This document shows positions 24,301 to 38,600 of a stretch of 60,000 nt of DNA, piece after piece (the stretch's first letter is position 1; each line of letters begins with the position of its first letter). This stretch comes from Tubiluchus corallicola (lineage: Eukaryota; Priapulida; Priapulimorpha; Priapulimorphida; Tubiluchidae): contig JAQGDQ010000126.1 of assembly GCA_030141605.1 (NCBI GenBank), positions 126,001 to 186,000 on the forward strand, read 5' to 3'. The notes under the pieces are model-generated. The model did no database searches, was not told where the DNA came from, and worked only from the letters and a program-made list of their open reading frames with translations. Made by a program: the position numbers and the translations under genes.

Positions 24301-26438
24301 ATAAGCAATCTATTTGTCGGGGAATAATAATTTCTCTTGTATGAGGCATTAATAAGTGTGACTAATAAGTGAATAATTAGAAATAATATCAAGAATTATT
24401 TTCATTTTGATGGAGAATTATTTCTGTGTTAATAGCGAGTCTATATACTTCTGTGATAGTGACACCACTTTAGTGATTGTAGGTATTTTTGCAGATGTGA
24501 TACCAAATACACTTACCACAGGAATCTCTGACAACAAGATCATGTCCACTATGAAGGGTAATGCCCAGATGAAAAAATGAATACTGCCTGAGAGTGGTTT
24601 CTCTTCGCTTCTTCTGCAAAACTGCTTCCTGCAATAAAACCAAATGACACAGTGACACAAATCTAGATTCAATTGCTAAGAGAAGCAACTCATGCAGTCA
24701 ACTCAAGGCTGCAAGTACTGTAAGTTTGGCTTTGCAAGACTGACCAATTCGTTAATGTCTTAGCTACCACCTTGGACTTTGACCATCGTCATCAGTGTCA
24801 CCTGTATTCATATCAATGTTAGGTTATTTTCAAATTGAAGACGTCACATGAGTCGTTATCACCAACATCAGTGCTATCTGTATCAATATTGGCTTAGTTT
24901 CAAACTGATGATGTCATGCAGGTAGGACACCCTTGGGCTTCTTTAGTACACTACTCAGTTACTTCAGATGAATGCTGTTTGAACTGTGCTAAATGGAGAA
25001 TTTTACTGTAGGGAATAATAATGATTAGAAAAAACTCTTATTATTTAGCCAGTCTTGGACAATTTTGTCAGTTTACCCAAAATTCAATCAACATACCGAT
25101 ATCGGTTACAATGCGCTTTTCCACAATAGTAACTCATTCAAGACAGCCATTATGTTTTCAAAAAGAAAACAAGAAGGACGTCTGGTTAGTGGTAATACAA
25201 GCAAAACCAAAATTAAGACAGGGACAGTTGTCATCTTTTTGCAAACCAAATCAATTTCATCAGAGTATTTAAACTAAAATAATAAGCTACTTTAAACTAA
25301 ATAAACTAACTTAAACATAAAATATTAAAAGTAAAAATAGAATAGGACAATTTTCTGTACAAACATTTTCGTATCCATTTTTAACAGCAAACAATCACTG
25401 TTTTGCAAAAGACTTGTCTCACCTAGAAACATGCAAAAAATCAAGCACTATTTGATGACTATTTCGTCACACCATATCATAGTGAAAGGTTAATAAAGAC
25501 TAAGACACGCATACTTAGCACAGAAAACAAAACAAGACTTGTGCTTCTCAAATGTGATCTTTCACACAATGAATCACTAATAAGTAATAAGGCGCAACTG
25601 TCTGGTTCGCTAACGAGACATGAAATGATGTACACGTTTGCTTCAGGAGAATCCCTAGTGAGAGAAAAAATAAGGAAGTACACAATAATGCGCTGTTAAC
25701 TAATAAAAAATTGAGTTTTAGTTTGCCTTGAAAACACCCACAGCTTCAAATTAAGCATACTATTACTAAACAAGATACCACATATCACATGTTCTCAAAA
25801 CTACACAACATTCTGGCATTATGGAACTCCGTTCAAGTACAAATAACTTCAATTATTTCCAGAAATACAAATAGCTTCTATTAAGAATGTAAGGCTTTTG
25901 ATAAAGTTATAAGTTTTATTCAAAAACATTAATGTTGTTGAAGGGAAAGGCTCAAACCGGATTCATACATATATTTAGAAATAGGTATAGCAGGTTAAAT
26001 TGTTTGTACGGAATATTTCCATTCCTGTTAAATGTGGGGTAAGACAAGGAGGAAAATTATCGTCAGTTATTGTTTATTATTATTATATGTCACTATTGAT
26101 TTTGGTGCATTATACTTTTTCGTATCAATATCAATACATTCCTAGAACGGTTAGCTCAAATCGCTCTGTTACACCAAGGAGTCTCAGAAGCTTAGAAATG
26201 TGTCATTAGCAACTGTTGCTTCTCTGCTGCATCAAAGCCGGTTTTAATTGGCTTCACTTGGAAATCGCTTAACTTGTTAAGTCACGTGTGCATGAGTCGG
26301 TCAAAAGGTTATTTAACAGCACATGCACAAAAGCTATACATTATGTATGTATGTATGTATGTATGTAGGTACGTACGTATGTATGTATTTATGTACATAC
26401 CTACGTATAATCAACAATACGTACGTATATGTGTATGC

Positions 26439-26483
<45 letters not shown>

Positions 26484-26619
26484 CATTCACGCTACTGCAC
26501 TGTGTATCACCTCAAAATCTTAGAAACCTTGTTGATCATTAAATATCAACCTTTGTAAACATACAGCACACTACTAAATCAACCCCAAACTAGTGTTGTT
26601 CCAATCACGTGCTATAACA

Positions 26620-26697
<78 letters not shown>

Positions 26698-29600
26698 GAA
26701 AGAGAGAGAGAGAGAGAGAGCACGAAGAGTTAAAGGGAAGAGAGAGTGAAAGTGAAATAGAAAGAAAGTGACAGTGTTTTAATGTACATAGTGTTAACAC
26801 AAATCTCTATAAACTACAATTTATTCATCAATACGTTTTGTGTCTAAGCACATAGCACATTTCGAGTCACGTTTTAGAATCATACATAGTACTAGCACTG
26901 TGTATCACCTCAAAATCTTAGAAACCTTGCTGATTATTAAATATCAACATTTATAAACCTTTATACAGCATACTGCCAAATCAACCCCAAACTAGTGTTG
27001 TTCAAATCACATGCTATTTATATATGCATGTGCACGTTTACATATATATATACGTGTACATTATACATGCACACTACTAAATCAACACCAAACTAGTGTT
27101 GTTCCAATCACGTGCTATTATATAGCACTATTACATATATATATATATATACATACAGAAAGAGTTAAATGGAAGAGAGAGTGAAAGTGAAACAGAAAGA
27201 AAGTGACACTGTGTTTTAATGTAAATAGTGTCACCAAAAATTTCTATAAACTACAATTTATTCATCAAGACGTTTTGTGTCTAAGCACATAGCACATTTC
27301 GAGTCATGTTTTCGAATCATACATAGTACTAGCACTGTATATCACCTCAAAATCTTAGAAACCTTGCTGATTATTAAATATCAACATTTATAAACCTTTA
27401 TACAGCATACTGCCAAATCAACCCCAAACTAGTGTTGTTCAAATCACATGCTATTTATATATGCATGTGCACGTTTACATATATATACGTGTACATTATA
27501 CATGCACACTACTAAATCAACACCAAACTAGTGTTGTTCCAATCACGTGCTATTATATAGCACTATTACATATATATATATATATATACATACAGAAAGA
27601 GTTAAATGGAAGAGAGAGTGAAAGTGAAACAGAAAGAAAGTGGCACTGTGTTTTAATGTAAATAGCGTCACCAAAAATTTCTATAAACTACAATTTATTC
27701 ATCAATACGTTTTGTGTCTAAGCACATAGCACATTTCGAGTCATGTTTTCGAATCATACATAGTACTAGCACTGTATATCACCTCAAAATCTTAGAAACC
27801 TTGCTGATTATTAAATATCAACATTTATAAACATACAGCATACTGCCAAATCAACCTCCCCCCCAAACTAGTGTTGTTCAAATCACATGCTATTTATATA
27901 TGCATGTGCACATCTTTGTTTTTATTACACTTTTGTCACTCTTAGGAGCGTACAAGCATATATCGATTTAATTAAATATTATCATCAGGAAAATATTGAT
28001 CCAAACCGATATTAAATCCCGGTAACTGATTTTCCTCAAAAGCAATACAGGTTACCGATTATTGATTATTGTTTAGTCCAAACTGTTGCAAAGATTTTAT
28101 GTCTTGCACAGCAACTTTCCAACTTCTATTCTTTCCACTTCTACTTACCAAACAATAGGGAGGTGTGTTTGAAATGGATGTTGGGTTTGAGAAAACGATT
28201 ACATAAAGACAATAAGTTGTGTCAAAATTACTGCACTTTCATCAATAATTTATTGTCTACTTCACATGCCAAACTTGTTCCACTGAACGAACTGCATACT
28301 ATTCCTGGCAAGGTGTGGTATCTGCTGCATTTTGAAGTATAACATCCTAAGAAACCAGACCAGATCTGAGTGGTTTTTAACTGCAGTGTAGTGTTTAAGG
28401 ACGTATCATTAAATAAACACCTCCTCCAAGGACCAGACTTGACGAACTTAGCTGATGTAACTATTAAGTTCAGACAGAAATCTGTTGGTTTAATGAGTGA
28501 CATTCAGCAAATGTTTTAGAGTTTTAAAGTCAGCTGTGAGTGTAGAGATTATCTCAGGTTTCTTTGGTTTAAAGACGGAGATATTAGAAAGCAGTTAGTG
28601 GATTATCGCATGACTGTGCATCCATTTGGGGCAGCCTCTTCCCCAAACTGTGCAACTTTTGGACTGCGTAAAACTGCGGAACTTGGTTTGAGCAAATATG
28701 GTGAAGATGCTGAAATGTTGTTGCTGCACAACTTCTATACTGATGATGATGAATAAGCAATTCAATGGAAGTAATGAAATCCATTGCTAAAGAAGATCGA
28801 GCAAAAGATTTACGAGACATCGATTTGTATCAAGACATATTTCCTATTCAGCAAACGTTGGGAACATTTTGGAATATTTTTCGATTTTTTAGATTTTTTT
28901 AGATTTTTTATTTATTCAACCCATTTAGCACATACAAAAATAAAAGTTATAAAATTACTGTAATGCACTGTTAATTAGTAATTTTATAACTTATATTTTT
29001 GTGTGTGCTAAATGGATGAATAAATAAAAAAATCTAAAAAATCTAAAAATGGTTTGACCTTGATACCGAATGCCGATGTTGCAGTCCAGTTAGTCAAGGA
29101 CAGTCAAGCGCTGGGTGCTGATGTTGGTGTAAGGCTGCATAAGTTCAGTAGCAATTCAATGGAAGTATTAAAATGCATTGCTAAAGAAAATCGAGCAGAA
29201 GACTTATGAGACATCGATTTGCATCAAGACATATTTCCTATTCAGCGAACGTTGGGAATATTTTGGAATATTGAAAACGACAGCTTTCAGTTTAGAATTA
29301 CTTTGAAGGATAAACTGCTTACAAGACATTTTGTCGACGATGGGATCAGTGCATGGCCCTTTGGGAATTTTAAGTCCAGTGACCCTACTTGGCAAACTAA
29401 TTTTGGGAGAAGTTTGTGCAGCAAATTTTAGATGATCTAGTACTAGACAATATTCATTCACAGTGGGAGAAGTGGTGACTGCCTTCAGCTGAACAGCTTA
29501 AGTTACCTAGAAACTTCAAACCACCACATTTTGGATCCGTCAAGAAAGTTGAAATACATTTGTTTTCTGGTGCAAGCGATACTGTTTTAGGGCAATGCAG

Positions 29601-32600
29601 TTACCTGTGTTTGGTTGACGAAAATGCACAAATGCATGTGTCCTTTTTAATGAGTAAGGCTGGACTTGCACCCCAGAAAGTTATATCGATCCCAAGACTC
29701 GAACTACTTGCAGCAGTCATCTCTGTTAATGTTAGCACTATGCTACAGAGTGCTACAGTATGATGTAGTACAAGTGGTATACTACAGTGGTTGCACTGGT
29801 ATAGTTCAATAGTGGTTCTTGGCTACATTAATAGTGATGGTAAACAGTTACATGTTTTCGTCCCTGTAATTGACAAAGCAAAAGAAAACAAAGCAATAGA
29901 CGAGAAATCAGACTTTGAAGCAATCTAGTTCTCAATACAAAGTACAGACCCATTTCTAGACAAAGAATGTATATTGTGCATTGCTCAGCAATGGAGTAAG
30001 AGTGGGCTGTGAAATTTTATGGGTCCGGCAGATTTATTAGTTTTTAATGCAGCAATAGCGAAAGAAACGTCGTACCCAATAACTGGCGTAAAAAAGGGAG
30101 TTCTCATTAGACATTCTAAGAAAAGAAGGAATTGTGATTAGGCATTTTAAGAAAAGAAAATAGTTTTTTGCTGGATTGCGACTCTGTTTGCCTGTCTTTA
30201 GGACAGACTTCTTTTATTTTAGAGTTCTGCCTGCCCAGTGTCTACAATAGATGTAATGGACATTATGCTGGTGATGATAATGTAGAGGTTTGTATGATGA
30301 GTTTGTAATTTAAATTTACTACAGTGAAGACATGATCATTTTTTAATGTAATTTTTAACCGATACCAAGCCGATAACGGATTATTTTTCATGAAAACACA
30401 ACCGATCCAGTACAGATTATTTATTATACTTTAAACTGGCAACTGATCATAACCAGTCATGCATTTTTTGACGATTATCAGCAACCAATTAATTGGAACA
30501 ACACTGCCCCACACACTCTTCATGTGCGCGTATACTTGAAACTGGCAACCGATTATAACCAATCATGCATTTTTCGACGATATCCCACACACTCTTCATG
30601 TGCGTGCAGGCAATTAACCTAAGATGAATTTAATCGTGCAACCACTGTAATTTCTGTCATTAAAATTTTTGGTAATTCAAGTTAATAATTATTATGGTTG
30701 CAAAATAACGTGTTTGTTTACGTGATTTACCATTTAAAATGTGCTTAAGCACGAAACGCATCAGGGTAGGTGAAAACTAGTTGATGTAAATTGCTGTTAT
30801 CATTATTCTTAGGATGGGTTGAAATGACTAATTAAATAGCCACCTACCCGTTGCTCATATGCTTGTGCAATCTCACCATGAGGTTCTGGATTTGAATCGT
30901 ATCCGGATCCAGATAATGAAACATTGTCCCAGTCAGCATGCTCATTGTTAGATGTATCACGAGTCACTTTTGGAGATGGTGTCAGCGATCTGCCTGGGGA
31001 GGCACTGTTACTGCGACTACGGCGCCGCTTACGAAATATACTGAGGATGCCCTTCTTAGGAGTCACCTGAATTTCAGTGTCCATATTGTCAACATCATAA
31101 CATATATAGTTTTGGATAATACATCAGCACATAGGTGATGTTTGCACTAACATCACTGGCACGACACTGTGTATGGCTTATAGATCATTCACAAGAGACA
31201 ACATAGATTCAGTCCAAATGCAGTTCCAATATAAAAGTTTTCAACGAAGCGTTTGAACTGCCTTCATCAACTTAACATCTTGAACAAGGTTTGCAGTATA
31301 TGACAGTATCATCAATGACATTTTTTTATGATTCCCGAGAATGATATAGTCAATATTAACATTTCGAAAAAATGATTGCATCACCAAGTTAATGGTCTCA
31401 CAAATGTTTGCTAAATATGACACAACTGTGGAGAACTAGCAAAACGTTTCTAATACTTTGATAGGATTTTCAGCCGAAGATGAGATATATGTTTAGCCCG
31501 GCTAGTTGTAGCTATCATAGCATATATATGCTTACAAGCTGAGAAAGCAGCTTCATCATAGTGAAATCCATAGTCAAATCCCTGGTGAGGCAAAAATCCA
31601 TAAATTATTTTCTACTCTAACAGAGCCACAGAATATATGGCAGGAATCAAACACCACAAATCTTGATAGTCTGCCGAGGACTAAATCTGGACTTGGTCTG
31701 GTTTGTGAATTCACTGCAAGCAATAGCAGCTTGTTAGGTACATATCGGACTGGCACTGCAATTCCAGAATTTTGTTATAGATGATTTACGGATTCCAAAT
31801 CAAATTACGTTGCTTATCTCATAAAACATTTTGTATGCTTTACACTGTATCTGAATTTCAATCAGGTTTAACTGTGCTGATATGCTTCCTCATTTCAGTC
31901 TGCTTACCTCGCGCTCTTTCTGCATTAAGCTAGCTGCATCTACAATCTTCTCTTCATTTATTATGCTCAGAATCATTGGCTATATTAGTAATACTATCAA
32001 TTCACAAACTTTATTCTCGTCTGTCACAAATTTGGACTACTAATGCGCACTACTTTTATAATACATCAACAACAATTTTATGCAATGCCCACTCTTATGG
32101 TACTTAAATATCTGGATATTTTAAATATCTTAAATTTTTATTGTAACGCTTGTAATCTGAGATTCAAGATTCCTCTCTTTATCTCCAGAAATCAACAAAT
32201 GTGACATCGAAGTTTTAATAGAAACACCTGAATGACACTAGAGAGTCCTCAGTAGAGAAGCATAGTTGCCAGGATGAGATCTACATACCAGGCTACAACT
32301 TCCAAAAACGTATTCGTACATTGACATAGATTATTTTCAGCATTGAAACGGATTATACTAAATATCTGTGAAAAAACATAGCAAGGTTTAAATTAAAATG
32401 TGGTACTGATTGTTGTTACCAATTTTAACAATTAATATTTGCAGATTAACTCTTATCTACAAAACATATAGCAATGAGCACACAAACTTGGAATGTGGCC
32501 TTTAACCATAATAAAACTGAAGTCATGTTATTTAACTGCTGATAACTGGAGCCAAGAACCCAATCTAGCCTGTACCTAAACAATATTTAACACCCAAACA

Positions 32601-35600
32601 CAGCTTATCCACAATAACCCATCATAAATACCTAGATGTTTACTTTCATTCTAATCTTAAATGGGATGCTCATGTAAATCATAATATGGAAAAAGCTAAT
32701 TCTCGTGTTGACTTACTTCAAAAAATATATTTTACAAAGGATGTACATTAGATATAGATCTAAGACGAGAGCAATTCTGGAGTACACTGACTGTGTGTGG
32801 TGCAATATAACTGCAGATTTAATCTGATTTATCTGAATTATTGGAAAAACTCAAAAAAGAGCTGCTGTTATTTGCTCCAAGGTAATGAAAGGTAGTAGCA
32901 CCTACAACTTGTTTTATGATGCAACATTTGATTTTTTGTATAAAAGACGCATGCTTCATAGAACAAAAATATTTTATAAGACTGTGAGCCGCTCAACTCC
33001 ATCATGCTTGTTTGAATTATTACCACTTGCCAACTCGGATTCATTATGTGATCTAGGAAACTTTTCATTAAATATCAAAATCATAACTATTTTAAATGTT
33101 CTTTCTTCCCTGTATCTGTGACTGAATGGGATAACTTACCTGGTAACATCAGAGCAGCCCCATCTATCAACAGTTTTTGCAAAAAATATAAACAGCATTT
33201 AAAATTTTTCTGCAGTTCAAATTTCTACATATATGGCTTTTACATACAAAACACAATGTTAAGAGTAGGCTTTTCACAACAGTCACGGATGCAGGGATGG
33301 TCCCCGCAACATCGTTGGCCCAAGTTGTGCATGTTGTTGTCATAGAGAAACTGTAAAGCATTACATGTTCGATTGCCCTTTGTATAACATTAGTACAGAG
33401 AACCCTGAAAGTACATTGTTACAATTATATCAACAAAATTTATTTCCATTAAAATATAAATAGTCTAAATACTCAGTGTAAAATTATAACGATTCTTTGT
33501 TGGCAATTCCCCACTAAATTATGACTAAAATGTCATTTTATTAACATTATACAGCATTACATAGGGTCAACCTGCTGTTTTAGCAGTGGTGACCATATGT
33601 GATCTAATTTTCATAGAAATTAACAATAATTTGAAATTGTACTATGAGACAAAAAAATAATTTTATTCTGTGTATGTATATTTTTAACTTAAAGCACTAC
33701 AAATTACCCAAGGTATGTTTCATTGGAGAACAACTGTGTGCCAAAGGAAGCAATAAAGTAAACATACTTTTACAAAAAAACCCTCTTCTGACAGCATACC
33801 ATAAGCATTTTTCCTTTTGTCTTTACTGCTTAAATACCCTGCAAACAGTTTGTCTACACTTACCTTTATATTCAAGGAACATGATGCCAGTCATAAACCT
33901 AGCTACCTTACGTTATTATTACATACTATGTTTTTTTATATTTTGTCATTTTCGCTCGTAGTTTATTTTTCATGCACTGAGGTTAATTAGTGACTGTGGT
34001 TTAGTGACGTTTGGTTTCTTTGTGCTGCATATTACATGTTTTATTGAATACTATGTAATATCGTAAATTTAAAAAATAATTTTTATAGTGACTTTTTGTC
34101 TCAAGGGATAATAATGGACTGAAACGTTTTTTACTTCTTCATTGTGAAACTTTATTTATCATTACAGTTCTTGTCGTTCGAATTATCTGTGTGTTATTGA
34201 TGTATTCTTTAACTATTAACTTATTCTATTAACGGCTTTGCGGTTTCATATCGACTGAGCCCAACGCACACGAGATACAAGGAATCCTCTATTAGCGATC
34301 AATTATTTACTGCATTAACGAACTGTCACTACCATTAGTTCATTTCATTACAACACAATCCGTGACAACAACACAGCATCAGAGACACAGACAATACAAT
34401 CCAGCATAACAAAAGAAAAGCAGGCCACACATCAGAGGCGTACTAGCATTCGTAAGTTAGTTGTCGCCCACGCAAACAAACGACATCAGCGCGAAAGTAA
34501 ATGCCCTAAAACGACAACAATTTGCCACCAAAACTAAACCCAGCCCAATTTTCGAACTGGTTATATCATCAACCGCAACGATATAGTAACAAAATCTCGA
34601 ATCTTAAATGATTCATCAAGTTCTATCATCACGATAAGTTCAAGTTGTTTTTCTGCTAATTCATGGCTTGAATTTGTTTCACCACGGCTTGCATTTTCAC
34701 ATACCAATATCCGTTATTCGTCAGTAACACAGTACAGCGCGGCTTCCCTAGTGATCGATAAGACCGGATGAGAATGATGTCACCGTCTGCGCTTCTATTC
34801 TTCTAATCGAATACATAAAACTAGGGCTTGTAAGTCAACACGAACTCTCGAGTATACACAGGTAACGTGACTCTAATGTAGTGCCCAGGTATTTTATCCA
34901 GGTAGGTAAATAATAGCCGATTTACATTGTCCACCCGAGTACAAATCGCACAATTTCTTCATGATTTAACGTTAACATACGGCGCGATCTAAAGCTCTAG
35001 CCTTTAGTTTTGTCAATAATGAGACAGCAATCGGTTATTGGCTGCAATCGATTATGATCCCACGTCATTACTGTTATATTAATGTGTTACAGCTAGTGGT
35101 TTATTTTGAGAGTACATTTCAAAATACGATGCACTCTTCGAAATGGAAAGTTTTATTCTACGACAGGACCTGGAAACAGAAATTAGGTATAAGAGAATTT
35201 AATGAGAGCGTGGATCAGTATATTTTATCGAAAAATCGCACGTTGATAGAATGCTGTCTTTGTCTATTTAGTCTACAGCAATAAAAAAGGAATTTTTACG
35301 TTAGACGTTGTAGTAATCTTGCATTTCAGTGAAGGAAATATGTAACTCACATAAAAAATATCACAACAACATAATGTATAAGCCTACTACATTGGCCAAG
35401 GAAGTAAAGACTATTGATTGACCACAACATCAGTAATATTTCTGTGTGTATTTCGATTACACCGAACGTTCGCATAAGTTATGCGCTAAAAATCCTAAAT
35501 TCTTTGCATTTTCTGGGTATTGGCCATTTAAATTACATTAGGAACCCACTCGTTATCAGCGAACAAAAATATTGCGGTTATTCGTGATTATGGTAAATTT

Positions 35601-38600
35601 AGGAAAATTGGCTTGTAATACAAGTAAATAAACAAAAAACTTAGTACTTTAGTAACGACAACAAAACTGGCGTTTTTACCAAGTTGTAGAACAGCTGAAA
35701 ATGCAGCTTTAGAAGCAAAAATGCCAACAAAAAATGTTTTGTAATTTAGCACATAAAGCTGAAAAATAATGTTGTAGCCTAAAATAATCATTGGCATTAT
35801 ATTACGAGTTTTATTACGGCACTGACGATTATTCCTCTAAAACTGGAAAAGCCATGCATTGATTGATAAAATGGAAAGCAAATATCCATAACTGCACGAT
35901 GGCGGCATCTACTGCACAAATGGGCAATTATACAGTTTGCTTGTACCGTCATTACCGGCACTTTGTATAGGTGCAGTTATGTGTTTGAAAAAAATAGCAA
36001 TTGTCATACCAACACCGCCCCCCCCCCATATGGTCAATCATAAACAGAAATACTATTCACTTATGTATTATTTTGTACAAAAAATCCCCATACATTCACA
36101 ACATGCATAGCCATATCGTACACTGGACAAGTCTGAAGTCAAGACTAATTAAAATCATTTATTTGATCATGACGTTTCACAAAAACAACTTGCTTTTTTC
36201 AAATGAGCTAAAAATCATGCTAATGAATGTTTTTAAAAACTTCACAAATGTACACCAAATTAAAAAATAATAGTATATAGTGAACTGTTTTTAATGTGCA
36301 TTCATGGAGTATAAGAGACTATTTTTTTAATTGTACTGTTAAATTCTACATCAAAATTGCTGAGTATAAACCGAGTATAAAAAATTAACTTAAAATCTTT
36401 AGTTCCATTATTGCACTTGATTTTTAAGTGACATCACGTTAGGAACGACACTGCACATGTGTGACTCTCGCTGTATTTACATGTGGGCAAAATCAAGCGA
36501 TATGCTGGTAATGAAGAGATTGGGGTAGTCAGATTTTGGTATTTTAGTGTTAAGCTCAAATAATAGGTTTGTCCACACTTACTTGAATGCACGATATTTT
36601 ATAGACGAAAAAGAAAAAAATATTAATAACGAAGTACAACGTGTAAAAGCTGCAGTGTGACAACACTGGTATTTCGCGCTGCGCTGCTTTCTTGTTCATT
36701 TTCTTATCACTTCTGTTTTATAAATGTCTTACTGGCAAGGTATCTTTTGCCAAACATCACGTTCAGACAATGCTTTCTGACAAACAGTGATCGTTTTCAC
36801 GTTTTTTAGCACATAAAATTGTAAAAATAACAGCGGATTCTTGGGCACTAATGACAGATGATTTTGTTCCCTGGGCTTTACCGATGTTTTGAGCCTGTGC
36901 AGACCAGGTATACTGTCTGACTTAATGCGAGGTTCAAAAGTAAAAGAAAACGGACAGCTAAGAAGAATTGCCAACGGTGCTTAATTTAAGTTTCCATATC
37001 ACATAAAAGCATGCATCAAAACTGTCTAAAATATTAGGAAATATGTAATTTGCCTATGCTTCAAAAGAAAATAGCATAAAAATAGTGTCATAGGACCTTT
37101 AAAACCAAACACCGTAAAAAACATGCAAAACTTCTCACAATGAGCACCGTGGCAAAAGGAGACAATTTGAAATTGCTTGAACAGCAAACTGTAGCTGACT
37201 AATTAATGGAAGCCACATTAGGCAATCAGTGGGAAGTTTGAATAAGGGTAAAAATGGAAAGGGTTGCTATTACATTTTGACTGAAAAGGACTATGTGCAG
37301 ACAGAAGAGAAATGATTATTGACGGGGAAAACCATGTAAGGAGGAGGTTGTACACAAACTGTAACATGACGGAATTTTGGTCTAAGGACTTCAAACAAAA
37401 TATGTAAATTGTTTAAACTCTACGGAGATCGTTACCTGATTAATTGTTAATAGGCAGCCTAGTGATTGCTTTACATAACTTCAGTGTCCAATCACCAAAT
37501 GTAAATTAACGCAAAACAGTAAATAATTACTATGAAAAAATCAACACTTTTGTAGGTTTATTGAAATTAAAGCTGCATTCACATCATAAAAATTAAATGA
37601 TGTAAATGACAGTGAAATATGTTGTATGATAGCAAAATAAAGCTTTAACACTGACAAAACGGATTTCTAATCAGAATTACAATTTATAAGCAATATACAG
37701 GGTGTGCACAAAGTAAAGCCCCATTCCCTTCAAGGTAATGAAGGGATAGTAAGAAGGCAGGTCAGTGGGACACGCCATAGACTATACTTCCCCAGCAGGC
37801 CTGAGTCTTTTTACTAGCAAGTCCCAAGCTTCACTTCAAGAATTTAATGATCGACGTGTGGCAAACAGTTAATGTTCCTCTAGATATTAGAAAATGTAGT
37901 AATGATACGTCTTACCGGCAACTTGTTCTGCACAGAATAAGTCTGACTCTGCATACATCAACACTATGGCAAATGACTGTCTGTCCCATACCAAAATATG
38001 GCTTTGCACCTCAGATTGATGTATATAGGATAGTTGACTTTGACTGAGGGTCTAGCCTACCAACATCACCAGCTACAGCTACACCAAGCTAACTATTGTC
38101 GGCTCCAAAACCAATTTCATGTTGTCACCAACATTTATTTACTGCTTTTTATTAACATGGCTGCTTTTAACATCCAAAGGTAAGCAGCTCTCTACCTGAA
38201 CTAACTTTTCTAGGTCACTGTTCTGAGTTCCACTCACTATACATGTACACTGTCAAGGTGTATCTGTATGGCATATCTAAAAATGACATCTCCACGCAGA
38301 TGTGCAAAACAAGTGAAGTTTATACGAGGAAACATATATCTTGGTTTCAACATATTGAATATTCATCCATGATGATCATCCATTCTGTAATTCAATCACT
38401 AACAGGGAGTTAGCTGGTACAAAGGAAAATAAAGGTTTGGGCTACCCCCATTAACTAAATTAAACATGGATCTGCCTTTACTTAGCTTAAATAAAAACTC
38501 GAGATAAGAAAGTAACTGCCAACTAGTGGCAAAGAAAGTCAAAAATTATACAACATAAATTGATCAATGTAAATAAGCAAATAACAGCAGACATATCATA

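Larger units (their letters stand above)
28200..30060 (+). mobile_element. Decayed BEL/Pao LTR retrotransposon pol fragment
   Basis: Plus-strand coding relics in changing frames. About 28,230-28,560 resembles the pre-catalytic RT region ([24 protein letters not shown]). About 28,605-28,750 reads [18 protein letters not shown] and NFYTDD, the BEL/Pao RT core. About 29,050-29,440 reads [20 protein letters not shown] and [18 protein letters not shown]. About 29,560-29,900 reads [17 protein letters not shown] and [13 protein letters not shown], from the RNase H region. Stops and frameshifts are frequent. A hairpin and a 125-bp duplication interrupt it at 28,756-29,274. LTRs, gag, protease and integrase are not visible. 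It sits in the MCTP intron between exons C and B, opposite in strand to the gene. Confidence 0.8.

Noticed and set aside
26274-26800. Tyrosine-, cysteine- or serine-rich ORFs
   Set aside because: They arise from GTAT, TA, AC and AG microsatellites.
35054-35284. 76-codon plus-strand ORF in an otherwise empty region
   Set aside because: No motif, no splice context and ordinary length for chance in 60 kb; not supported as a gene.
37698-37730. ACAGGGTGTGCACAAAGTAA, like a mariner-type terminal repeat
   Set aside because: I could not find an inverted partner or TA duplication within several kb.
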